64,000 nucleotides of DNA from Serripes groenlandicus. Lineage: Eukaryota; Mollusca; Bivalvia; Cardiida; Cardiidae. The notes beneath the pieces are model-generated. The model was not told the DNA's origin and ran no database searches. It saw only the letters and a list, made by a program, of their open reading frames with translations. Below, in pieces: positions 22,372-37,300 of this stretch. Positions within the stretch are counted from its first letter, which is position 1, and each line of letters starts with the position of its first letter. Location of the stretch: NCBI GenBank assembly GCA_031761405.1, contig JASEVX010000011.1, positions 22,378,503 to 22,442,502 on the forward strand. Reading direction: 5' to 3'. A program made the translations under genes and the position numbers.

Positions 22372-25300
22372 GTATGATACTGTATATAAAAGAATTATTT
22401 TACAGCAAACAAGATAAGGACTCACTGTAAAGTCTTTAGGTCACCTGATCTCAAGATCAAGTTGAGCTTATTTTGAAATACAAATATTTACAGAAAGCAT
22501 GAGACAAGATGTAGAGGTATGATAATGTATATAAAAGGATTATTTTACAGCAAACATGATAAGGACTCACTGTAAAGTCACTGTTAACTGAATAAACAGA
22601 CCTAATCTTTAGGTCACCTGATCTCAAGATGAAGTTGAGCTATTTTTGAAATACAAATATTTACAGAAAGCATTAGACAAGAAGTTGAGGTATGAATGAT
22701 ACTGTATGTAAAAAGGATCATTTTACAGCAAACTTGATAAGGGCTCTCTGTAAAGTCACTGTTAAGTGAATTAACAGACCTCATCTGTAGGTCACCTGAT
22801 CTCAAGGTCAAGTTGGGCTAGTTTGATTAGTATTTCTGAAAGAGAAATATTTACAGAAAGCATGGATACAAGATGTTGAAGTTTGAGCCTATATATAAAG
22901 GCAGAGGACAAGTTGGGTGTAACCTGGTCTTTTTCCCCACAATTTCCCTCTTATAACTTAAATGTTGTGGCTACTCAAAAGATGTCAAATAAGCATTTTA
23001 GAACATGAGAAATGCTTGTTATCGAGAGCTCTGTAAAAGTTTTATTTTACAGCAAACTTGAAATAAATGAATAAACAGACCTCAAATAAAGAGGTCAATT
23101 TTTTCTTTTATTACTCAAATGTTGTGGATACTCAAAAGATTCATCTCAACATAGTGTTTGAGTGTCAAATAACATTTTTAGAACATGAGAAATGCCCTTT
23201 ATCGAGAGCTCTGTGAAAGTTTTATTTTACAGCAAACTTGATAAAGACTGTCAAATGAATAAACAGACCCGATATAATAAGGTCAATGTTAGCTATTTTG
23301 ATTGGCTTTTTTTCCATTGTCTGTTTGTCATGCAAGTTCAAATAAGGGTCATTTTGGGTCTAAAACATCAGGTCACTAAGTAAAATTTAAGAAAAAACTT
23401 GTTTCAATGTTAAGGCTGCATTTATTTTAGTTCAGCATATTGAAACTTTGTCAGAATGCTTATCTTGATGATATAATGGCTAGACTTGAATATGGAATAT
23501 ATTGGTGAATTAAACTCTAGGTCATTTTAAGAAAACCTTGTAGATTTGAACTGCCACATATATTACTTGTGTATGTTAAAACTTTATCTTGATGGTTTTT
23601 GTTTTGCTAAGTTAAAATATGGGATGAATGTTGGGTCATAACCTATGTCACAAGAACAAATTCAAAGAAAATCTAGAGGGCCATTATTATAATTATTTTA
23701 CTTGATCTTGATGAATTTCTTTCTTTAAGTTCTGATATTGGCATGTCTGGTCTTCGCTTAACTTTATAAGCTTTTTCTCTTAGTATTGTTTATGAACACA
23801 TCATTATACGCTAGAGACGTATATGGTTGCATGCCACCCCCCCCCCCCCCCCCCCCCCCCCATGGCCCTTGTTTTCTTTAACATTTAAAAGCAAATTACC
23901 CTTTCCCACACACAACAAATCTGCAACAGATGACTGAAAATATCTAGGCAGCAATATGAAAATCTTCACAATAGAAAGTATAATTATTAAATACAGTTGA
24001 ACAAATTCTTCTTCCTACTTTTGTCACTTGTTACCTCACCTGAGCACTAAGTGCTCAAGGTGAGTTGTTGTGTTCGCCTGTTGTCTGGTAATCGTATCCG
24101 TCTTGCCTCAACATCTTCTCCTCTGTCACCAGTGGGTCAATTGGGATGAAACTTCACAGACAGCATCCTCTCAGTGTCCTCACCAATATTCCAAGGTTTT
24201 TATTGTACATGCAGATATCTGGTTTCCATGTCAACCAAAAGAAAAAAAACTTAAAAACAAAATCTCCTCAAACCAGTAGTCTCATTTTCAAATAATTTTG
24301 TAGAAATGTTCCTTGGCTGACCTTCTTTAAGATTCCTTCAAGCCATGTTGATTGGTTGAAAAATTTGTCTTATCTCTTTCCCACATACGATAAATCTGAT
24401 CTGCAGCAGACAACTTTGGAAATGTCTACTAAAAAATATGGCAAATCTCTATAATTGTTGGTATAATTAGTGTAAAAAATTAAAAACATTCCAATATGAG
24501 AAACTGCTCCTTTGGAGCAATTTCTCCTTTTTTTATGATGTTTTCAAAAGTCGTCTGCTGCAGATGTGTCAAAATGTGTCTATAAGTGGGAAAGGGATAA
24601 TTATATGGCTTTAGTGTTAACTTTAAAAATCTTCATCTCAGAAAGTATATCGCCGATTTCCAAATCATTTTATAGGAATGTTCTTTGTGTGACCCTCTAT
24701 TAGACTCCTTCATGTCACGTTGATAGGTAAAAGAACATGGACAACATGGGGCGGGGGCCTTGTATGGCTTTAGTGTAAACTTAAAAAATCTCCAAAAGTT
24801 TCAAGCCAAATTTCCCACATACGATAAATCTGATCTGCAGCAGACAACTTTGGAAATGTCTACTAAAAAATATGGGAAATCTCTATAATTGTTGGTATAA
24901 TTAGTGTAAAAAATTAAAAACATTAGCGCAAAATGAGAAACTGCTCGTTTGGAGCAATTTCTCCTTATGTTATGATGTTTTCAAAAGTCGTCTGCTGCAG
25001 ATGTGTCAAAATGTGTCTATAAGTGGGAAAGGGATAATTATATGGCTTTAGTGTAAACTTTAAAAATCTTCATCTCAGAAAGTATATCGCCGATTTCTAA
25101 ATCATTTTATAGGAATGTTCTTTGTGTGACCCTCTATTATATTCCTTCATGTCACGTTGATAGGTAAAAGAACATGGACAACATGGGGCGGGGGCCTTGT
25201 ATGGCTTTAGTGTAAACTTAAAAAATCTCCAAAACTTTCAAGCCAAATTTCAAATAATGTTGTAGAAATGTTCCTTAGGTGACCTTCTCAAAGATTCCAT

Positions 25301-28300
25301 CAAGCCATGTTGATTGGTAAAAAAATGTGGTGGCCAGGGTTGCATTATATGTCAATAATGAAAACTTTCTTGAGTGATCTTCTACTAGATTACTTCAAGC
25401 CATGTTGATTTGTAAAAACAACGGGATTAAGGTTGGCGTAACAAATCACATCGTATTAATCAGGTGAGTGATCCACGGCCATCATGGCCCTCTTGTTGTC
25501 TCGCCCACGACAGTCACTTTTCGGCGATGATGTATTGTTTGGTCATGGGACATCATTCAACGTCGAAATGTTCAAGGTCAAGGTCATAATTTAGCAGAAC
25601 TTGACATTGGTTAGGTAACTTAACCTCAAAACTTAACTTTAGTTTTATCTCAGCAACCCCTGCTGTAATTTTACTTAAACTTTGTCAGATGAATTGTTTG
25701 GTCATGGGACATCATTCAACATAAAATTTTCCAGGTTGCATTTTGATGCATCTGCATTTTGACTTCTGAAAACATAGAACTTTGCAAAAAAGGAATTGCT
25801 TATATTCAGCAATTATGTCTTATTGCCTCAGTGTTTTCAATTCTATTCTATAATATACTTTCATTTATAGAAATTGTCCATGGTTTTGCCTAAATGTAAT
25901 CAAAAGTGCGTGCTGCAGATGTGTTTGTTGTCGAAATGTTTTATGTTAATCTAATGAACAATTCATTAAGTTGAGAAGATCTGAAACATACTCCTATACT
26001 CTTTTTCCTCTCTATTAGCTGAATGACTTTTCAAAACATTGTTGGGGAAGAAGTTATAGTTCAAAATTAGCAATATAATCCCGTACCTTTCTCCTTTAAC
26101 AAAACTGTTTTTCTTCTCAGTTTGGATTCTGAATATTTTATTCTATATGTTTAAGTTCTTTTCTATCAGTGTTTTCAAATTAGATGAGTCTAATATTACA
26201 TGTCAGGCTGAGGTAGGTAAACTACACCCTTTCCCACATACAGCAATTCTGCAGCAAATAAATTTGAAAATATCTAACCAAAAATGTAAAGAATCACCGT
26301 AAATTAGAGGTTAAATGCTAAATAAAGATAAACATTGTGGCTTAAGGGGAAATTGCTCATTATGAGCGAGATGGATTTTCAAAAGTTATCTGCTGCAATG
26401 GCTTCAGAAAGCGTTTGTATGTGGGAAAGTGTTAAAACAGGTTAATTATTTTTGAAGGCGATGAGAACAGACATTGAGAAAACTCGCCATTTATTAGACA
26501 TCATACCGAGATGTGGACCTCAAGCATTTGATGCACTGATTAGAGTGTTACTGGAAACTGGAAATGAAAATGCCGCTAGAATTCTACAGTCTGGCACCCC
26601 TACCCGTGGCTATGCAATCCAAACACAGAGTGCAGAGCTGCCAGATGGTAAGTTCTTTTCTGTATTAAAGCTTTTTTCGCCCGCAAACGCATATTGACCC
26701 ATTTGCAGCAGACTTTTGAAAACATTGAGGCAAAATGAGAAATTGCCATGATAGCTAAGCAAATCAGAAAATATTTATAAAACTGTAGACCCTAGTCAAA
26801 TTACTATGCCAATTTTGGATAATCCCAGAATTCTAGGTATGGAGGAGTTATCTGCTAAAAAGGCTTCAGAAAGCATCTATATGTGGGAAAGGCTTAATTC
26901 CAAAAGTTTAGGTTCTCACAAGAATCGTCTCGGTACCTCTCTACTGTTTTGGTTGATTGGGGTTCTACTTAGTCTTAAAAAAATCACCTATGTATACATG
27001 TGTTTCATGGCTTTCGCACAAAAGGACCCAACACTACAATAATTCCAAGCAACCAGCAGTTTTTCCAGATAGATTGTTATCGTATTGGTGGAAGAAGAAT
27101 GTGGCTTGTCGCATTGACCTTTGTCAAACGTTGGAAAGAACGTAGGCAGAGCTTGGGTTTGCAATCACACAACCCTAAGCTTGATTAACAGCCTGTGTGG
27201 CTACTGGCTGAGCTCCTGGGGCATCAGCTCTATTGGGTTTGGAGATCAAATAATGATCCTGAAATATCTTGAGATCTGGGGTAAATTCTCTACATTTTAC
27301 ATTTCAGTATGGCCCAGTGATCAAGCGATGACAGCAGAAATCAGAGTCAGGCCATGTGATGTAAATTCTCAGCTTGTTCGCTATAGATGGCTTAATGAAG
27401 ATGTAAGTTTTGCGTCAATCTTTTTCCTAGACCTGGAGGATTTTCCATACCTCTCCCGTAGATAACTTTTGAAAACTTCCTTGCAAATTAGCTGTGATGA
27501 ACAATTTCTACATTTTCCACACTATTTTAAACTCTTATTTCAAAAGTTAACAAATGTTTATTCAAATTTGTAGCTTGACTAGACAGTCATTTATTGCAGC
27601 ATCACTGTTGTCATTCTCTCCCAACTTGGTTTATTTTTGCATTCAACCTCATTTCTTTTTAAATATTGGTGATTTTGGATTGAACCTTAGCCTTTTGCTT
27701 TATTAACCCTTTCTGCCATTCACAACCATTCTGTAGCAGACGACTTTGAAATCATCCAGACAAAAAGTGCTAAAATCTCTTTAAATGAAAGGATTATTTT
27801 TTTTTATATATAATTGAAAACACTGTGACATAAGGGGAAACAATTTCCCCTTTTGTCACAATGTTTTCAAAAGTTGTCTGCTACAGAGGCATCAGAAAGC
27901 GTCTATATGTGGTTAAAGGTTAAACATGATTGGTTCCCTACTTAATATCATGCTATTGCATATATAGGGATAGGTACCAGCGAAAAGATCAGACTCTCCC
28001 CATTGTTATATATTGGAAAATATGAACACATCAGACGTGGTCTGGACCGATTTTTATCTCGCCGGACCGATTTCAATCATAAAACTTGTAAAAAATAATT
28101 GGTCCAGATATTTTCATAAATCTCACTAATACCTACCTATATGTCACTTTGTAAACTAGAAGACAATAAAATCCCAGTTAGTACACATCGTCATCGTTTC
28201 TGAGACATCTGTAACCTTTTCGAGAGAGTCAATTACCGTGATGTAAACAAGATAATCGGTCCAATAAACTGTGTCAATCGAGTAATCTTATTGTTTCCTG

Positions 28301-31300
28301 CGGTTTGATAGATAATACATGGGGTATAGGTCTTCTTTAAAAGTGTTGATCAGTCTAACCAATTGTTTATCGGTCCCACTCCGGACTTAATGGCTAATTG
28401 ACATGTTACTTTTGGACCGTTTGTAATTTTGAAACTGTAACAAACGATCTACATTAAAAGTGCTTATTAATGGAAACGTTTTTGAAGTCTATAATTGCCG
28501 ACGATAATAAAAATTCGATATTTTATTACTCAAGAGTTTCAACGTGTATATTATGAGGCAGAAGTTTTGAGTTCATTTGTCTTTCGATACATTGTTGAAA
28601 TGTCTCAACGCTATTTTCTTGCGATGTTCAAAAAGTCAAATGACTGGCATGGCAACTCCAATCATGTTGGCAAAGAGAACAGGGTTGGGGAACCTGTTCA
28701 TAATGACTCAAAAGGGTAAAAGTACCTAAAGAAATGAAGGAACCGATTGAGATTTTAAAATTTTCGGAGCTCTAGTACACTTGTTGCCTTTACCATGGAT
28801 AGCTAAATATATTCTACTGTCACATTAAATCCTCTACTTAAATATCATATGACACTACATTTTGTTCGAAATAAGCCTCATAAATCACATTATGCGATTA
28901 ACCCTTTCCCTCATACGACAATTCTGCAGCAGACGACTTTGAACGTATTTTGTCAAAAAACAGAAAATCTCCATAATTGAATTGATAACCTATGACTAAA
29001 AGTGGAAAACATTGTGGCACAAGGAGAAATTGCACGTTTTGTGCAATTTCTTCTTTTGTCACTTTCAAAAAGCCGTCTGCTGCAGAGGCGTCTGAAAGCG
29101 TCGATATGAGGGAAAGGGTTAAATAGAATATCTTATTCTTGTTTATTTATTTTAACTTTTAATGAACTTGTTAACTAAGCTGAATATGACACTAGCCAAG
29201 GCTTGCGGCATATCATCTTAGTAAACTCCTTTATTAAAAGTGACAATGAATAAATAATCAGGAAATATCCTTTATTTAATTTCTAGGTTTACCCCATGAA
29301 AAAGATGAGGAGAGGAAGATGTATTGTAATATCAAATAGAGTGTTCTACGGTCCTTTGTTGAAAGATAAGACGGGAAAAATGAGATGCAATTTAAATGAC
29401 AGGCAAGGAACGGAGCAAGACGAAGATGCGTTGAATGAATTATTCACTCAGTTGCAGTTCAACGTTGTCATTTACAGAGATAAAACAGCACAGGTAACTT
29501 TCCCCATTTTGATATAACTACAGCAGAGGAGATTTGAAAACATTATCCTTTTGTCACAATGTTCAATAATTATACTTTAATTTAAAGTAGAATTTCCACA
29601 TTTTTGCTAAGAAGGTTTCAAAGTTGTCTGCTGCAGATTTCTTGTTTGTTTTAAATTGCTAATTTAATTCCTTCATACATACATTTTAATGCATCTGCAT
29701 GTGGGTAAGTAATTTTATATTATCAATACATTTTAATATTATTATAAGTACAGTATTAAGAGACCACCTAAGGGAAATGCTGTAAGTGGTCTCTTATTGA
29801 GGTCCAAATGTATGTTTTGTTTGTTTATGTCTTATGTATACTACATTATACACGTATTGGTATTGAAGAATAAATAACACCAAACATTCTGTTTTTCTTT
29901 TAATTCTATATTTTATTTCAATATTAATCATATTTATTTGCAAAAGTGTAAGTAGATATTTAAAACATATTATATGATCACAAACTTGATTGTTATTTTT
30001 ATTTAATGTTTTTATTTTACTATAACATGAAAAGGATATGTATGTTCACTAGATCACTCAGATCACTACTTCTTGCTAAAAAAGTTACTGATCGTGTTCT
30101 GTTTCAAAGACTGTCCTTCTAGAAACAAATCATTTAAGGAGTCATTTAAAGCCATCTCGGCAAGTCAAGTCTTTTGGAAAAATAATTCAAACGTTTTTGG
30201 CGCAATTACACCCGATATGTCTCTTTACTTCTCTGAGGACGTTTCTTCTTGGGTTTTCTTAGTCTTTAATTTCTTGTATTTTTGAACTTTGAGTTTAGCT
30301 CAACGTTAAAGTTTCGTTTTTTAAAAAAAATCTAAATAAGAACTGGTACTAGGGCTTTCATATTTGGAATATAGTTACATCTAATACCCTTTTTCACATT
30401 GCATGCTGAAGATGCTGAGTGTGACCTTCTTTATGGGTTAAAAAACATGATTGTTGGTGTTTTTTTGTGGATTTTGAGAATTGGACATAGCTTCATCATT
30501 TTTTGTTAGATTGATTTCAAATTGCGCACACACATTTCATAAGTAAAGTACTTCAACATATCAAACGCGTTTTCGGGTCAAACATTTGGATTTTTTCTTT
30601 TTTAATTCTTGTATTTTTGTACTTTGCGTTTAGCTCAACGTTAATTTTCGTTTTTTAGCTCACCTATGCACAAAGTGCAAGGTGAGCTTTTGTGATCGCT
30701 CACCGTCCGTCTTCGTCGTTGCGTCCGTCCGTTCACATTTTCCTACAAACGATTTCTCCTTCTAAACCAATTAACCAAATTCAAAATAATTTTACAGGAA
30801 TGTTCCTTGGGTGGATCTCTTTCAAACATGTTCAAATAATTCTATTCCATGCAGAACTTTGGTTGCCAGGGCAACAAAAAGGGGGAAATTAACCAAAACT
30901 TAAAAAATCTTCTTGTACATGCCTTTGATATTTGGTATGTAGCATCATCTAGTGAACCTCTACCAAGAGCATCATCTAGTGGACCTCTACCAAGATTGTT
31001 CAAATTATAGCCGTGGGGTAAAAAATGACCCCATCCCGGGGATAACTTGTTTAACATAGACTCATATAGGGGTAAAACTTAAAAAAAATCTTGTCTAAAA
31101 GAGGGCCCAGGCCTTTGATATTGGGTATGTAGCATCATCTAGTGGACCTCTACCAAGATTGTTCAAATTATAACCCTGGGGTCAAAATGACCCCTCCCCT
31201 GGGGTCTATTGTTTTACATAGACTCATATAGAGAAAAAACTTAAAAAATCTTCTTGTCTAAAACAAGAGGGCTCAGGCCTTTGATATTTGGTATGTAGCA

Positions 31301-34300
31301 TCATTGTGGACCTCTACCAAGATTGTTCAAATTATAGCCCTGGGGTCAAAAATTACCCCTCCCCGGGGGTCACTTGTTCTCCATAGAATCATAGAGATTT
31401 TTTTTTAAAAATCTTCTTGTCTAAAAGAACAGGGCCCAGGCCTTTAATATTTGGTATGTTGCATCATCTAGTGAACCTCTACCAAGACTGTTCAAATTAT
31501 AGCCCTGGGGTAAAAAATGAACCCGTCCCGGGGGTCACTTGTTTAACATAGACTCATATAGGGGGAAAACTTAAAAAAAAATCTTGTCTAAAAGTAAAGG
31601 GCCCAGGCCTTTGATATTGGATATGTAGCATCATCTAGTGGACCTCTACCAAGATTGTTCAAATTATAGGCATTGGGTAAAAAAAGACCCCGCCTGGGGC
31701 CACTTGTTTTTCATAGACTCATATAGAGAAAAAAATTAAAAAATCTTCTTGTCTAAAAGTAGAGGGCCCAGGCCTTTGATATTTGGTATGTAGCATCATT
31801 GTAGACCTCTACCAAGATTGTTCAAATTATAGCCCGGGGGTCACTTGTTCTCCATAGACTCATAGAGATTTTTTTTTAAAATCTTCTTGTCTAAAAGAAG
31901 AGGCCCCAGGCCTTTGATATTTTGTATGTAGCATCATCTAGTGGACCTCTACCAAGATTGTTCAAATTATAGCCATGGGGTCAAAAATGATCCCATCCCG
32001 GGGGTCCCTTGTTTAACATAGGCTCATTTAGGGGAAAAACTTGGAAAATCTTCTTGTCTAAAAGTAGAGGGCCCTGGCCTTTGACATTTGGTATGTAGCA
32101 TCATCTAGTGGACCTCTACCAAGATTGTTCAAATTATAGCCATGGGGTAAAAAATGACCCCATCTCGGGGGTCCCTTGTTTTACATAGACTCATTTAGGG
32201 GAACAACTTTAAAAATCTTCTTGTCTAAAAGTAGAGGGCCCTGGCTTTTAATATTTGGTATTTAGCATCATCTAGTGGACCTCTACCAAGATTGTTCAAA
32301 GTATAGCCATGGGGTAAAGAATTGCCCCTCACCGGGGGTCACTTGTTTTACATAGATAGGGAAAAAACTTTAAAAATCTTCTAGTCTAAAAGATATTTGG
32401 GATGTAGCATCATCTAGTGGACCCCTACCAAGATTGTTCAAATTATAGCCATGGGGTAAATAATTACCCCTTCACGGAGGTCACTTGTTTTACGAAGATA
32501 GGGAAAAAACTTTAAAAATCTTCTTGTCTAAAAATATTTGGTATGCAGCATCATATAGTGAAACACTACCAAGATTGTTCAAATTATAGCCCTGGGGTCA
32601 AAAAACGGCCCCACCCTGGCCACTTGTTTTACATATACTCGTATAGGGAAAAACTTTAAATATCTTGTCTAAAAGTTTAATATTTGAAATCTAACTTCAT
32701 CTAGTGGACTTCTACCAAGATTGGTCAAATTATTATAGCCCTGGTGTCAAACATGTCTCCACCCTGGGAATCACTTGTTTTACCTGGACTTGTTAAGGTA
32801 AACACTTCAAAATATCTTTGTCCATTATCCATGAATGTTCTTTGGGTGCCCCTCTACTAAGACTTTAAATTATTTTAATAGGATGATAAACATGGCCACC
32901 AGGTTTTCCGTATATATGTATATATGTATAGACAAAGAACAATGAAAACTTTTTAAGTTTGATTAAATCAGGTGAGCGATATAGGACTATCATGGTCCTC
33001 TTGTTTTATTTTTTTAAATAGTTATAGTGATCGGATTGTGTCTGGCTACTGTTATGCAGTGTGCGTCGCGCGTCGTTCGTCAACATCTTCTCCTCAGTTA
33101 CCAGTGGGCGTATTGGGATGAAACTTCACAGAAAGCATCCTCTCAATGACCTCACCAGAATGTCTTCAAATATTTGGGATCCATGCAGAATTCAATTTTC
33201 CATAGCAACGAAACAAAAAAACCTTTAAAATTCTTCTACTTCAAAACTGGTTGGTTGATTTACAAGTAATTTTGTAGAAATGTACCTTAAGTGATCCTCT
33301 ATTAGATTTCTTTAATCCATGTTGATTGGTCGAAATGAAAGCCGCCAGGGGGGCAGGGCTATTTTGCCTATATGGAAACTTAAAAGTGTAAGGGTGATTT
33401 TCAAATAATTTTGTAGAAATGTACCTTGGCTGACCCTCCATCAGATTCCTTCAAGCCATGTCGACTGGTAAAAAAAAAATGACCACCAGGGGGCGGGGCT
33501 GTTTTAGTCTAGTGGGATTTCTGAAAAAAGGCCCTGCATAAGAATCAAGGGGCATTTTTGGGTAAAAGTTGGGAACCAGACTTTTTAGCATAATTCAGGT
33601 ATGCTGAATCCGATAAACCTGGTTCCCAAGCGAAATTTTGAGTTTTAAGGGTCTAATTTGCATATTCAAAATGGCCACCGAATCGCGAATTCGGTGCATT
33701 TTTCAAATCATTTTTTGCAATATCTCTGGAACTTGATAAGCAAATATGTCAAATGAAGTGTCTATACCTATGTTTTCAGGGCCAAGAAAAAAGATTAAAC
33801 CATCTTGGAAGTAATTAGTGTTGACTAATACTCATAAATATGCAAATTAGCGGCCGCCATTACTGAAAAAACATTTTCATCCATTATCTCAGGAACTAGG
33901 GAACCAAATATGTTAAATGAAGTGTCTATACCTATGTTTTCAGGGTCAGGGAACACGAAGATACGTTTTAAAGCAAGTATTGATAAGCCTAGGCATACTC
34001 TCAAATATGCAAATTAGCGTCCGCCATTACTGAAAAATCATTTTCATCCATTATCTCCGTAACTAGTGAACCAATTATATCAAATGAAGGGTCTATAACT
34101 ATGTTTCCAGGGTCAGGGAAAATGATAAAGGCATTTTTAAAGCTAACAGTGATCAGCCTGGGCATATTCTTTAATAATTTTAATTAAAATATATGACAAA
34201 TAAATGAAGTCTATCCCTTTTGTGAGGTTCAGAAGTAAAGGTGGATGAGATCAAATCCTGAGATCTACAAGTTTCAGATAATACAGTTCAGTTGACTAGA

Positions 34301-37300
34301 CCATATTCATACACGGAGTTTGATCATTAATCTGCTGATGACATGCACACATTGCTGTGCATCGTAACCTAGATTTGCGGCATTTACAATGATGATTCCT
34401 GCATTGCTTTTGGCATGCACATGAAATCATCTCCAGACAACTTTCTGGGATCTGATACAATGACATTAGAATAGGCTGTAGTCCTGAATCACCACGTTTC
34501 CATCCCATATCCACTGGTGCCGGAAGCTCAGGTATCGCACAGTCAGCGTTTCTCCAGACTATTCTTTGAAAGTGAACTCGCATCAAGTGGAATCGGAGAG
34601 CATCACTTGTCGGCGACATTGTCTCTGGTTTAATCGTCTTTGAAAACAGTATATGTCTTGCTGCATCAACAGAGTCTGTTTTGTGCACATTATATATCCT
34701 GCATACAAAGGTTTCTGAAGATCGAATGGTCTACTCTGTTAGTTCACCGATTCCCAAGTTCTTGAGGAGTTGATGGTGCTCTTTGAAGACTTTCCATGTT
34801 GACCTTTTGGTGTGATTTGCAATGTATGAAGTGGTGTCGCAACCAGTTAATGCATGATATGGTAACAGAGATGTTGCTGAATCTCTTGGTAAGTTGTTGA
34901 AAACTGTTTCTTGCTGGTACCAGACATCATCAATAGATGCTCACATTGTTGTTCTACACGTGGAAAGTGAGCAACCAAAAGGGCGAGAACATCAGTGTCC
35001 CGTGATGACACAACAACTGTATTAAACTGGCTGTGCACAGCATGTAACACCAACCGAGTGTCGGCTTCCTCGTGTGTTGCTCTCAGTAGAGTCAAATCAG
35101 TTGTTATCTTTGATGACCTTACCTCAAGCTCCTCTCTGAATCCCCCAGCAACTACAATCTCCTTATCAACAGGTGCCTGAGAACACAGTTCCTCGGACAG
35201 AAATTGGGCAAGATCTACTTTATTGTCAGCAAGGGACAGAAAGTTTGTCCAGTCTTTTGGAAGAGGCACCTCAATAAGTCGTCTTATTGGTCGCGCTGTT
35301 TTCGTACGTCTTGTCCTTGTAGCACCCTTTATTGTCTCTTCTTTATACCTGTCGAACACAACGTCTACCCGTTGATAATTAGACCTTGCCTTCAGTACTG
35401 CTCTTACGTATGTGTCGGCCAAATCCCCAAAGGTCACTGTATTATCAGGCTTACCAAGAGAAACCACCAATGCTTGCCCATCAATGATGAGGCAAGACGA
35501 TGAGTCGTGAAGTTCAATAGCTTCGGGACATACGATGCCTTCAGTTAACTTCTCTGCGAGTACGGACTTGTTTCCTGTGCGCAACGTACAATTCATTTCG
35601 GCAAGTGATACAGGGACTGGTAGAAGTTCGTGCTTGAACAGATGGCAGGTCAACTGGACGACCTGCCTCGTAGGCAGTAACAATGCGTTGGAGGACGTTT
35701 CTGTCAGCCTTGAAGGCAGTTCGATTGTCTTTGTCTTTAGTGTCTTTGACCACTTCATACAGAGATGCAAAAGTTTTAGCATTACACCTGTGTAAGGAGG
35801 CATGTATGGGGACATCCGGCTTGTCACCTTGTTCAGGTACATTCATCCTCTGCTGAACGAATGTAATCACTTCTTCTTGTCCCAGTTCCTTGGCACAAAG
35901 TAACAAATTCTGGATTGCTTCGGTTGCTAGATCCTTTGTGGCGAGATTTTGTAATGACTCTGGTGAAACTGATGTAAACACCTTGAATTCCTGGAAGACT
36001 GAGAGCAATGCATTCTCGTCGTCGGTGTCCCGCTTTTGCCGTGATTTGGTAGCCTCATTATGAACGCGTGTACTGCCAGGACTGTGGTGGAACATTGCAT
36101 TTGTTTCAGCTGAGATATGAGACCTCAGATTGTATGAAAGTGTCTACAGAGCGCTGATGTTGTCTTCGTGATACCAATGATTCCATCTCCTTTCTTTCCT
36201 GTACCATTTATCCACTCCATGGCTAGGTCTGGGTCAACTTGATTAAACTTTTGAACAGAACGCTTGACAACAAAGTTGCCCCTTTGAAACTCTGATAACA
36301 CAGGTTCTGGAAGTTGGTGCATCTCACCTATGTTCACTGGACCCCATCTTGCGTAATTCAGGTGATCATACCGCATGAAGTATGGCAACATCAGACTGAA
36401 TGCGTAGAGATGAAGGTCCCAGATTCCATCACGCTGTGCGCGGGTGAACTGCAATATTATGGATACCATGTTCATGTAGCGCCACCAGAAGACAAAGTTC
36501 ACATCATTGAATTTGCTTTCTACGAAATCCTGCAGGAGCCTATGAAACCGTTCTTCCTTCAGACTTGTTATTAACTCCGGAATGCGTTCCTGCTCTTCAT
36601 CAGCAGCCATTGCAGCAACACAATCGTAACATTTCTTGTCCGATTATTCAGCATACAAGAGAAACTTTGGCAATAAAAATCCGCCACATGGCTTGCAAGG
36701 TGAGTTTGTGAGCTCTCATCGCCTTGTTGTATGCTTTTCCTGTCATTACAAGCTGCACAGCACCCTCCCCAAGCAATCCACTCTCCAGCCACACCTCACC
36801 TAAACCAGATCCAGCCATGTGATCTCCTATAGCCTTCAGGAAGTTAATCGCGGTATAAGTGGGATTAATTTATCCCGATAATTTACGACTGACCACTTGT
36901 GTTCCATGAGTTTGCAGAATAGTGCTTGGTCCACTGTTATGAATGTATGCTCTTGGTCAAAATGTGAAGATATTGCCATGCATCTCTTCACAACTGTATT
37001 AAGTGTATCTTACTCATGAGCCGCCGGGGCAAGAATTATGGGAAGTATCCTACTGCTGTCTGCTCTGGGTCCTCGGAAGAGACCGCCTGATTGAATACAG
37101 TCCAAGACGGTTTTGTGTCGGAATCTTGACGTCGCAGAAAGAAAGCCATGTCCGTTGCTTGTGCTTGTTTTACACATTCACTGTCTGCTTCAGATTGTGT
37201 GAACCAGGCCTTGTCAACAGGGACTGTGAATACTGGCTCACTGGTGGCAGGGTTTATATTGACAGGATAGAGGTACTCAAGGACATTTATTACCGTCAGC

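Noticed and set aside
28495..28719. 74-codon frame in intron 3
   Set aside because: No family motif and lies inside the caspase intron without exon-like borders.
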